From Betaproteobacteria bacterium Ga0074130 (GTDB taxonomy: Bacteria; Pseudomonadota; Gammaproteobacteria; Burkholderiales; Rhodocyclaceae), in the NCBI GenBank assembly GCA_001464495.1, contig LNDZ01000006.1, positions 1-64,000 on the forward strand: a DNA stretch of 64,000 bases. The letters are read 5' to 3'. The notes beneath the pieces were generated by a model, which was not told the DNA's origin, ran no database searches, and worked only from the letters and a program-made list of their open reading frames with translations. Below are positions 21,776 through 28,236 of this stretch, one piece after another (within the stretch, counting starts at the first letter, position 1; every line of letters begins with the position of its first letter). A program made the position numbers and the translations under genes.

Positions 21776-22653
21776 GCGGCAGCCTCTGACACCTTGAGTG
21801 AACAAGTCGCGGATTGAATGGCACGAATCTGTTCAACCTCACTCAGCAGCTCAGCGAGGGGCGGAATGTTGAAATCGCGCTCAAGACACGTTGGGATGAG
21901 CCCGGTGCGCTGATAGGCTTCACCCAACAAGGTCCATACCGGGTCAATCACCTCAGCTCCATGGGTATCGATCAGCAAGCCATCTGGCTCGGTGTAGTGT
22001 CCGGCCACATGGATGTAGCAGGTGCGCTCCAGCGGCAGGGCCTGCAGATAGGCCTTTGCATCAAACCCGAAATTGCAGCTGTTTACATAAATATTGTTGA
22101 CGTCGAGATGTAGATGACAGTCTGCCGCCTCAACAATTGCACGGATGAAGGTGGGCTCATCCATCTCGGCGCCCGGTGGCGCCACATAGTAAGAGGCATT
22201 TTCGATGCCGATGCGCTGCCCAAGAATATCCTGCGTGCGTTTGATGCGATCTGCCACCCAATGCACGGCTTCTTTAGTTAGCGGAATCGGGAGCAGATCG
22301 TAGAGATGCCCATCGTCGCCGCACCATGACAGATGCTCTGTGTATAAGCGAATGTCATGAATACGCATGAAGTCGCGAATACGCCGTAAAAGGGTTTCAT
22401 CTAGCGGCCGCGGACCACCCAGATCCAGCGACAGGCCATGACAGACCAGCGGATAGCGCTCGGCGATTACATGCAGTTGGCGGGCTGAACGACCTCCCAT
22501 GGCCAACCAGTTTTCAGGCGCAATTTCAAGAAAGGACAGTGCTGCTTGCTCCCCCTCACTCAGCGAGGCCAACAGCTCACGGCGCAATCCCAGCCCCACA
22601 CAAAAGCCTTGGGAGTCGTTGTGTAATCGAGCGGCAGCAGCGGAATCAAGCAT
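21772..22653 (-). CDS. hvfB: DUF692 multinuclear iron oxidase (MNIO), HvfB-type
   Basis: A 293-residue DUF692 protein (TIM-barrel, UPF0276). MNIO enzymes use two or three non-haem irons to oxidise Cys in RiPP precursors, giving oxazolone/thioamide or thiooxazole groups that bind copper. Expected ligand motifs are present in order: CHGLSLDLGG (about 71-80), YTEHLSW (104-110), GIENASYY (149-156), LHLDVNNIYVNS (181-192), IHVAGHY (214-220), DTHG (229-232) and CLERDFNIPP (256-265). The start at ATG 22651-22653 fits the family. A longer reading frame upstream is an antisense echo of the precursor region. Cytoplasmic by inference. Confidence 0.93.
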   Translation of the reverse strand: MLDSAAAARLHNDSQGFCVGLGLRRELLASLSEGEQAALSFLEIAPENWLAMGGRSARQLHVIAERYPLVCHGLSLDLGGPRPLDETLLRRIRDFMRIHDIRLYTEHLSWCGDDGHLYDLLPIPLTKEAVHWVADRIKRTQDILGQRIGIENASYYVAPPGAEMDEPTFIRAIVEAADCHLHLDVNNIYVNSCNFGFDAKAYLQALPLERTCYIHVAGHYTEPDGLLIDTHGAEVIDPVWTLLGEAYQRTGLIPTCLERDFNIPPLAELLSEVEQIRAIQSATCSLKVSEAAA

Positions 22654-22666
22654 GGATGGGAAGCTC

Positions 22667-22716
22667 AAAAAAAAATTGAGGGACTGCAGGTACACCATCT
22701 GGCGTACCTGCGTAGT
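22667..22716 (-). promoter_or_regulatory. hairpin and U-run between hvfA and hvfB
   Basis: In the minus-strand RNA, GCAGGUAC (22704-22711) pairs perfectly with GUACCUGC (22686-22693), with a possible outer ACU/AGU extension. Ten bases beyond the stem is a run of nine U (22667-22675), just before the hvfB start. The distance from stem to U-run is longer than in a classic terminator. It may be a partial terminator or a stabilising 3' hairpin that leaves more precursor mRNA than enzyme mRNA. Confidence 0.55.
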
Positions 22717-22723
22717 CAGAGAC

Positions 22724-23062
22724 TTACTTCTTGGCGCCGCACTTACCCTCGCCGCACTTGCCTTCCTTCTTCTTGTCTCCGCCACACTTGGCTTCCGACT
22801 TTTTATCGCCACCACACTTACCTTCGCCGCACTTACCTTCCTTCTTCTTGTCGCCGCCGCACTTGGCTTCCTTCTTCTTGTCGCCACCACACTTGCCCTC
22901 GCCGCACTTGCCTTCCTTAGCCTTGGTGTCGGCTTGTGCTACTTGGTAACCGGCATCAAGCTTGGCGCCAGCAAAAGGATTGTCCGCAGCATGCACGGGG
23001 GCCAAAGCGGCGGAAGCAACAAATGCGGAACCAACAGCAAGGGATACGATGCTCTTCTTCAT
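22724..23062 (-). CDS. hvfA: HvfA/bufferin-type RiPP metallophore precursor
   Basis: A 112-residue secreted precursor peptide. A Sec signal peptide (1-25, ending VHA) is followed by the NPF...GYQVA segment typical of this family (26-49) and a Lys/Gly/Cys-rich C-terminus with eight Cys: six in EGKCG (C53, C58, C78, C83, C103, C108) and two in EAKCG (C68, C93). These form 25-residue repeats. Known HvfA peptides carry EGKCG motifs that HvfB/HvfC convert to oxazolone/thioamide copper ligands, after which the product works in the periplasm. The start at ATG 23060-23062 has AGGAG seven bases upstream. It follows the anti-sigma gene and precedes hvfB. Confidence 0.9.
   Translation of the reverse strand: MKKSIVSLAVGSAFVASAALAPVHAADNPFAGAKLDAGYQVAQADTKAKEGKCGEGKCGGDKKKEAKCGGDKKKEGKCGEGKCGGDKKSEAKCGGDKKKEGKCGEGKCGAKK
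22727..22918 (-). repeat. 75-bp tandem repeat encoding the Cys-rich core of HvfA
   Basis: Two full 75-bp units (22844-22918 and 22769-22843) and a 42-bp partial unit (22727-22768). Each full unit encodes one pair of EGKCG motifs and one EAKCG motif separated by GDKK. Unit differences are few (for example GDKKK versus GDKKS), which suggests recent or homogenised duplication; such repeats could change number by slippage. Confidence 0.85.
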
Positions 23063-23134
23063 GGTGAAACTCCTATTTGGATAAAACAAAGGGACAACTT
23101 AGGAACTACAAAAGGGCAACATGCACCACGAATA

Positions 23135-23320
23135 CTATGACTTTTCGTGACCGCCAAGCTGACGCGAAGCTGTACGCAGGAAGCCAATTTGCTTTTGGGC
23201 CCGTCGGCAACCTGCACACATCATCAGATGTAATCTCAAACTAACGCTCTGTTTCCAGCGCAAAGGATGTTCCATTGCTAGGGACATCAGCTCACTGGCA
23301 CGTCGACAACTTCTGGTCAC
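23135..23320 (-). CDS. zinc-finger (zf-HC2) anti-sigma factor
   Basis: A 61-residue protein with the zinc-binding anti-sigma motif: Cys5, then His31-xxx-Cys35-xx-Cys38 in LRLHLMMCAGC, within the pattern seen in short zf-HC2 proteins paired with ECF sigma factors (SELMSLAMEHPL; RRAQKQIGFLR). No membrane helix. The start is GTG at 23318-23320 with GGAG seven bases upstream. It is the first gene of the hvf operon, 72 bases ahead of hvfA, and is divergent from the ECF sigma gene at 23510. It probably holds that sigma factor inactive; this pairing is inferred from family and position. Confidence 0.8.
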   Translation of the reverse strand: MTRSCRRASELMSLAMEHPLRWKQSVSLRLHLMMCAGCRRAQKQIGFLRTASRQLGGHEKS

Positions 23321-23466
23321 AATTCATCTCCGCCGCATGTTGTCGAATAGACGTGGGCCAATGCGGATTTATTACATCGATTTTGAAAATAATTTATTTG
23401 TCTGATCATTTCTGGGAAACGCCATAGGAAATAGACAGGAAAGCTGCTGATATCTACCTGCAAGCT

Positions 23467-23501
23467 TTGTAACGTATCATTCCTCAGTCCAATTGTTACA
23501 A
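23467..23501. promoter_or_regulatory. inverted repeat in the sigma/anti-sigma intergenic region
   Basis: TTGTAAC (23467-23473), 21 bases, then GTTACAA (23495-23501): perfect inverted 7-mers 8 bases before the sigma factor ATG. TGTAAC resembles -35 elements of some ECF sigma factors and is present on both strands. It may be a divergent ECF promoter pair or an operator; the -10 partners are not clear. Confidence 0.4.
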
Positions 23502-23509
23502 CGAATCGA

Positions 23510-24079
23510 ATGACAAGCGATAACCAGTTTGCGACTGAGCTTGCCCCCCTGCGCCGCGACATGCTGCGCTTTGCGCGTCTGCAACTGCGTGATGATGCCG
23601 CAGCCGAAGAGGTTGTTCAGGATGCATTTATTGCGGCCGTAGAGAAACGCGCCAGTTTTGGGGGGCGTGCCAGCCTGCGTACTTGGGTGTTTGCCATCCT
23701 GCGCAATAAGATCATTGATGCGCTGCGTGCCCGGAACAGCGGTATTCAATTTGTTTCGAGTGATGCCGCTACCGATGCGCATTTCGAGGCTGACGGTCAC
23801 TGGACCGAAGAGTCATGGCCTTCTGCCTGGGGCGATCCCGAACAGTCATTGGAGGCGCAGCAGTTCTGGTTGGTGTTTGAAGCCTGTCTAGAACGATTGC
23901 AAGAAGCGGCGGCACGCGCCTTCATGCTGCGCGAGATGATGGGCTTTGAAACGGATGAGATTTGTAAAACATTGCAGATCAGCGCCAGTAATTGCGGCGT
24001 TCTTCTGCATCGCGCGCGCATTGCCCTGCGTGCCTGCCTAGAACATCAATGGTTTTTGCCTTCAGCTGAGGCAAAATAA
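23510..24079 (+). CDS. ECF-type sigma-70 family sigma factor
   Basis: A 189-residue ECF sigma factor with only regions 2 and 4. Region 2 (about 10-75) has LRFARLQLRDDAAAEEVVQDAF and LRTWVFAILRNKIIDALR; region 4 (about 125-180) has ARAFMLREMMGFETDEICKTL and LHRARIALRACLE. The linker with HWTEESWPSAWGDPEQSLE is typical of the ECF group whose partner is a short zf-HC2 anti-sigma. That partner is encoded divergently as first gene of the hvf operon. No clear Shine-Dalgarno precedes the ATG. Predicted to transcribe the hvf operon and perhaps itself. Confidence 0.88.
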   Translation: MTSDNQFATELAPLRRDMLRFARLQLRDDAAAEEVVQDAFIAAVEKRASFGGRASLRTWVFAILRNKIIDALRARNSGIQFVSSDAATDAHFEADGHWTEESWPSAWGDPEQSLEAQQFWLVFEACLERLQEAAARAFMLREMMGFETDEICKTLQISASNCGVLLHRARIALRACLEHQWFLPSAEAK

Positions 24080-24109
24080 CGTTTTCTTGCTGCGTCCGAC
24101 ATTACCACC

Positions 24110-24487
24110 ATGAATCTGCCTACCGAACTTCGCTACGCCGCCACCCACGAATGGTCTCGCCAAGAGGCTGATGGCAGCCTGACTGTTGGCATTACCGATC
24201 ATGCCCAGAGCACCCTCGGTGATGTCGTCTTCATCCAGCTGCCTGAGGTTGGGCGCCAAGTGAGGGCAGGTGAAGAAATCGCTGCCATCGAATCTGTTAA
24301 AGCCGCCTCCGGCATTCATGCGCCCGTCAGCGGCAGCATCATCGCTATCAATCAGCCCGTTATTGACGCCCCTGAAAGCGTCAATGACGACGCCTATGCC
24401 GCATGGCTGTTCCGCATTCAGCCTACGGACAGCAGCGCCTTTGAAGCGTTGCTGGATGCCCAAGGCTACGAGCAAGTCGCTGAATAA
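24110..24487 (+). CDS. gcvH: glycine cleavage system H protein
   Basis: The lipoyl carrier of the glycine cleavage system. The 125-residue product has the lipoylation site in IAAIESVKAASGIHAPVSG (the Lys after ESV, near residue 64) and the usual N-terminal LRYAATHEWSRQE. gcvT and gcvP are not in the window, so it is a solitary gcvH here. No glycine riboswitch could fit in the 30-base gap upstream. Confidence 0.95.
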   Translation: MNLPTELRYAATHEWSRQEADGSLTVGITDHAQSTLGDVVFIQLPEVGRQVRAGEEIAAIESVKAASGIHAPVSGSIIAINQPVIDAPESVNDDAYAAWLFRIQPTDSSAFEALLDAQGYEQVAE

Positions 24488-24555
24488 CTTTCTGTCGGTC
24501 GCTGGCGACACGCTTTTTCTTTTGCAAAGAGCCACTTACCGCGACCGTTCACCGA

Positions 24556-24577
24556 CGTGTCGCCCCATAGCGACACG
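24556..24577 (+). other. hairpin in gcvH-bactofilin gap with an alternative partner
   Basis: CGTGTCGC (24556-24563) pairs with GCGACACG (24570-24577) over a 6-base loop. The same GCGACACG also occurs at 24505-24512, followed by a T-rich stretch, so two mutually exclusive pairings are possible. No T-run follows the downstream hairpin. Function unknown. Confidence 0.35.
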
Positions 24578-24681
24578 CGCGCATCAGGCGAAAGTTTCAA
24601 GCGACTGATAACAAAAGACTTCACGCATGGCACAGGCCTTGCGATAGGGAGAGGGTTACATCCATCCTAAAGGAGTCTCCC

Positions 24682-25224
24682 ATGTTGAAACCCTCGTCCC
24701 CCATGTTTGGCAAGCGTGAAGAAAATGTGCCGCATTCCATCCTGATGAATGCGAACACTGGGCAGGCCACCGCCCAAGCACGCCCTAGTGCACCACCGCC
24801 TTCACCACAGTCAGCATCTGCGCAAGCTGTAGCGGCTGACAAACAGGATCTGGGTGCGGGTAATCGGCTCATCGTCGGGCCTGATGTTCGACTCAAGGGT
24901 GCAGAAATTCTGGACTGCGACACACTGGTGGTCGAAGGCCATGTCGAAGCGACGATGGACAGTCGCATCATCCGTATTGCCGAAAAAGGCGAATTCAATG
25001 GCAAGGTCAGCATCGACATTGCTGAGATTTGCGGCACGTTCACGGGAGAACTGAATGTGCGCGATCAACTCATTATCCACGCAACTGGCAAAGTCAGCGG
25101 CACCGTCCGTTACGGCAAGGTGCTGATCGAGGAAGGTGGCCAGCTCTGCGGGGATATTCAGATGATGAACAAGGCAGATCAGAAAACAATTCCCGCCGCC
25201 ATCAAGAGCGTCATCAACAGCTGA
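24682..25224 (+). CDS. bactofilin family cytoskeletal protein
   Basis: A 180-residue bactofilin (DUF583, polymer-forming cytoskeletal) protein. A disordered Pro/Ala/Gln-rich N-terminus (1-55) precedes a right-handed beta-helix core (about 60-160) visible as repeating short strands (LIVGPDVRLKGAEI, LVVEGHVEATM, GEFNGKVSIDIAEICGTFTGEL). Bactofilins polymerise without nucleotides and position cell-envelope machinery. AAAGGAG sits 6 bases before the ATG. No peptidase partner is next to it. Confidence 0.9.
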   Translation: MLKPSSPMFGKREENVPHSILMNANTGQATAQARPSAPPPSPQSASAQAVAADKQDLGAGNRLIVGPDVRLKGAEILDCDTLVVEGHVEATMDSRIIRIAEKGEFNGKVSIDIAEICGTFTGELNVRDQLIIHATGKVSGTVRYGKVLIEEGGQLCGDIQMMNKADQKTIPAAIKSVINS

Positions 25225-25242
25225 TCCCCATTCAACCGCACA

Positions 25243-25277
25243 GGCATGAGGCGGCTACACGAGCGCCACCTCATGCC
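25243..25277 (+). other. stem-loop after bactofilin gene
   Basis: GGCATGAGG (25243-25251) pairs perfectly with CCTCATGCC (25269-25277), with three further inner pairs. It lacks a T-run, so it may protect the mRNA 3' end or act as a Rho-type or weak terminator. Confidence 0.4.
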
Positions 25278-25385
25278 GCACAAGCTGCCTGAAGTTTGCC
25301 ACCTCTTTGCAAACCCTTACACAAACTCAGTCTACCTAGGAGGTACATGCCGCGTTAAACAAGCAGCCCCTTCTGAGGATGAGTG

Positions 25386-25909
25386 ATGAAAAAGAGTGTG
25401 TCCCTATTGGCTGCGCTGGCATTGGCCACGTGGGCCAGTCAAAGCCTCGCGCAAATTTCAGGCAGCGTCGGTCAACCTGGCATGCATGGACGCATTGATA
25501 TCGGCGGCACCCGGCACCGGATTTGATTTTCCCTTACGCCATCATGGGTCATGCCGGTATTTATTCCGGGCCACCGGTGTACATGCATGTGCCAGCAGCG
25601 CATGCCCATCGGTGGAACCATTACTGTAGTTACTACAATGCCTGCGAGGTCATGGTCTATTTCGTCCAGCCCAGCTGGTACAACAGGGTGTATTTGGGTG
25701 GCGCACGGACATATCCCACTTACGCCCCTAGGTATATTCCCACCCCCATATACGTATCACCGCCCTACTATGCACCGCCTCGGCCGATCAACCGTCATCA
25801 TGGGCATCACTTCCATGGTGGTCATGGTGGGCACAACCATGGACATGGGAGCCACGGGAGGCATGGGGGACATGGCGGTCACGGTCATCGAGGTCATGAC
25901 CGACACTAA
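25386..25909 (+). pseudogene. secreted His/Gly-rich protein, broken by a 1-base deletion
   Basis: Reading from ATG 25386 gives a signal peptide (KKSVSLLAALALATWASQSLA) and ISGSVGQPGMHGRIDIGG, then a TGA at 25524-25526. Dropping one frame from about 25508 onward restores a continuous protein (PAPDLIFPYAIMGHAG, VYMHVPAAHAHRWNHYC, YNACEVMVYFVQPSWYN) to 25909. The C-terminal 40 residues are almost only His and Gly with Arg/Asn. It resembles secreted proteins seen in Neisseriales, of unknown function; a metal-binding tail is an inference. One base seems to have been lost, by mutation or sequencing error. Confidence 0.75.
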
Positions 25910-25917
25910 AGCCCAAA

Positions 25918-26625
25918 TTAACTATTCAGGCGGAAAGGGTTGAAGTTGGTGTGGCGGTCGTAATGGTCCTCTTGCTCCACGCGCTTAAGGAAGCCAACCA
26001 CTCGATATGTCACCGGTGTCATCACGATCTCCCAACAGGTCTTGAAGACATATTGCGCCAGTGTCACGGCCAATATTTGCTCATTTGGCCAAGTACCGTA
26101 GAAAGCGATAACGTAGAAAAGCCCGGAATCAACCAGTTCCCCGACCAGCGTAGAACCGATAGTACGCGTCCAGAGCCAGCGACCGGCCGTCAGCACCTTC
26201 ATCTTGGCCAGCACAAAGCTATTGGAAAAACTGCCACACCAGAAGGCAATCATGGAGCCTAGGGCAATCCGTGGGGTATCGCCGAAAACGCCAATGAGGT
26301 GGGTCTGATACTCACGCGCATAGTCGCTATCAGCCGGCGGCAAGCTCACCACCACAAAGGCCATGAAGCTAGCAAAGGCGAGTGCGGCAAACCCTGCCCA
26401 CACCACACGACGATCTCGCCCGTAGCCATAGACCTCTGTCAGGACATCACCAAAGATGTAGGAGATCGGGAAGAACAACACCCCCGCACTGAATGTAACG
26501 GGCCCGAGCAAGGGCAATGTGACTTGCGCTGCCTTGCCTGCACCAATGAGGTTTGAACACAGCAACACGCAGACAAATGCGGCCATGACAAAGTCGTAGT
26601 ACTTGTACTGTCGCTGGCCGCTCAT
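25918..26625 (-). CDS. queuosine precursor transporter (YhhQ family)
   Basis: A 235-residue integral membrane protein of the YhhQ/DUF165 family, inner-membrane importers of preQ0/preQ1 for tRNA queuosine. Diagnostic segments are VLFFPISYIFGDVLTEVYGYGRDRRVVW, FGDTPRIALGSMIAFWCGSFSNSFVLAKMK and STLVGELVDSGLFYVIAFYG, with about six membrane helices. It lies 9 bases after the diguanylate cyclase gene and may be co-transcribed. No preQ1 riboswitch is visible. Confidence 0.92.
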   Translation of the reverse strand: MSGQRQYKYYDFVMAAFVCVLLCSNLIGAGKAAQVTLPLLGPVTFSAGVLFFPISYIFGDVLTEVYGYGRDRRVVWAGFAALAFASFMAFVVVSLPPADSDYAREYQTHLIGVFGDTPRIALGSMIAFWCGSFSNSFVLAKMKVLTAGRWLWTRTIGSTLVGELVDSGLFYVIAFYGTWPNEQILAVTLAQYVFKTCWEIVMTPVTYRVVGFLKRVEQEDHYDRHTNFNPFRLNS

Positions 26626-26634
26626 GACTGGATC

Positions 26635-28083
26635 CTATTCGCCGCTCTTGACGCAGTTACGCCCAGCGCGCTTAGCTGCATACAATGCGTGATCGGCGCG
26701 ATTCAACAGACTATCCTGGGTGTCAGTCGCGCGCAGCAAGGCAATGCCAATACTGACGGTGACTGATAAGGTTTCACTGCCATACGGCACCCGCGTTTGC
26801 TCGATGGCTTCACGAATCTTCTCAGCCACGGTGGTCGCTGCCTGCAAATCTGTACGTTTCAGGGTCAACAAGAACTCCTCTCCGCCCCAACGACCCAGCA
26901 GATCACTATCCCGCAACTGAGAACGGATCACCGCCCCCACTTGGCGCAGCACAGCGTCACCGGCCAAATGACCATATTTGTCGTTGATGTTTTTGAAGCT
27001 ATCTAGATCAAGCAGCAGAATGGCTAGGCCCATATCCGTGCGACGATGTTCGGCCATATCGCGCAACACCATCATGTCGAGTGCCTGCCGATTCGCCAAG
27101 CCTGTCAGCTTATCGGTCAAGGCCATGGCTTCAATACGCTCTTGATAGCGTTTGATCGCGATACTCACCAGCAGCAGCACCAAGCCCGTCACTGCCACGC
27201 TGATCAGCAGATTCAGATACAGGGTACGGCGAATGCCGCCCAAGGCTTCGTCTTCCTGCTTCTCAACAAAGAGGTACCAGTGCAACTCGGGGATGTAGCG
27301 CACATTCAATAGCTGTGTGGTGTTGCCCTTAGCCTGATACTCATAGGCACCTTCCTTGCCCGCAAGGATGGTATCGGCCAGCTTATCCAGCCCTTCAATT
27401 TTTCGGATATTGCTGCCGGCAGGATGCGGTCCTGCGAACAGGATCAGCTGGCCCTTTTGATCAACGAAATAGATCATGCGGCGATAACGTTGCTGATACT
27501 CATTGATCAAACTTCGCACCGAATCCACTGACAAGCCGACACCCGTCGCCCCCAAAAAGCGCTCTTTGTAATCGAGTACGCGGTAATTCACGAAGATGGT
27601 GAGTGCATCCATGTTCGCCATGTCGGGATCCACGTTGATCTCGTAGGCCGTTTTCATGTCACGCACACGGTAGTACCAGACGTCACGATCTGACTCAGGG
27701 CTGACTTGCTTGAGCAAGCCGTCAGCCTGGTAATAATTACGTGACTGATCAGACACAAGGAAACTGGTGTGCGCACCGTAGCGTTGCTTGACCTCACCGA
27801 GGTAGCGCGAAATCTTGCTGACGTCTTTTTCGCCGTTCAGCATCCAGTCACGCAGAAAGGTATCGCCCGCCATCATTGAGGAGATGAAAATCGGGCGCAC
27901 CAGATCCTTCTGAATTTCAGAATAAATATTGTCCGACGTCAGCGGCAACTCGCTATCCACAATGGATTGGCGGATCAAATTGCGCGCAGCCATATAGTTG
28001 GCTACTGCGGTGACCATGAAGCCCAGACACAACAAAATCGTCAGCATGGAAACCAGCTGCCGGCGCCCTAAGGCCATACCCAT
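26635..28083 (-). CDS. diguanylate cyclase with periplasmic Cache-type sensor
   Basis: A 482-residue membrane-bound GGDEF protein that would make cyclic di-GMP. Order: N-terminal membrane helix (about 12-32), a long periplasmic region (33-285) with Cache-like features (FLVSDQSRNYYQADG, IFVNYRVLD, GATGVGLSVDSVRSLI, RYIPELHWYLFVEK), a second helix (about 290-312) and the GGDEF domain (320-480). The active-site motif is GGEEF and the inhibitory I-site RxxD (RDSD) lies five residues before it, so product feedback is expected. No EAL domain. A second ATG two codons in is also possible. Confidence 0.92.
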   Translation of the reverse strand: MGMALGRRQLVSMLTILLCLGFMVTAVANYMAARNLIRQSIVDSELPLTSDNIYSEIQKDLVRPIFISSMMAGDTFLRDWMLNGEKDVSKISRYLGEVKQRYGAHTSFLVSDQSRNYYQADGLLKQVSPESDRDVWYYRVRDMKTAYEINVDPDMANMDALTIFVNYRVLDYKERFLGATGVGLSVDSVRSLINEYQQRYRRMIYFVDQKGQLILFAGPHPAGSNIRKIEGLDKLADTILAGKEGAYEYQAKGNTTQLLNVRYIPELHWYLFVEKQEDEALGGIRRTLYLNLLISVAVTGLVLLLVSIAIKRYQERIEAMALTDKLTGLANRQALDMMVLRDMAEHRRTDMGLAILLLDLDSFKNINDKYGHLAGDAVLRQVGAVIRSQLRDSDLLGRWGGEEFLLTLKRTDLQAATTVAEKIREAIEQTRVPYGSETLSVTVSIGIALLRATDTQDSLLNRADHALYAAKRAGRNCVKSGE

Positions 28084-28236
28084 CTCCTTGCAATCAAGGT
28101 CTGATTATCCCGTGAAATCAGTATCAACAGCCAATCGGCCGAGATTGCGTCAGCAAAACCGCAGCTTGACTAGCTAGTCAGCGGTGGAGTCGGGTAAGCT
28201 TGCGACCTGTTTCAACTTTGAATACGCACTCACACC

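Noticed and set aside
22654-22890. Arg/Lys-rich N-terminal extension of the DUF692 protein
   Set aside because: It would be read from the hvfA 3' end in another frame; the family N-terminus starts at 22653.
22727-22918. Tandem repeats in hvfA considered as a CRISPR array
   Set aside because: The units are contiguous, in frame and coding, with no unique spacers and no cas genes nearby.
22499-23140. Plus-strand frame across hvfA and hvfB with an apparent hydrophobic repeat
   Set aside because: It is the reverse of the Cys/Lys-rich precursor repeat; codons for Lys and Gly become Leu/Phe/Ala on the other strand.
23317-23562. Minus-strand frame between the anti-sigma and sigma genes
   Set aside because: It overlaps the start of the sigma gene and the regulatory repeat, and shows no domain; probably non-coding.
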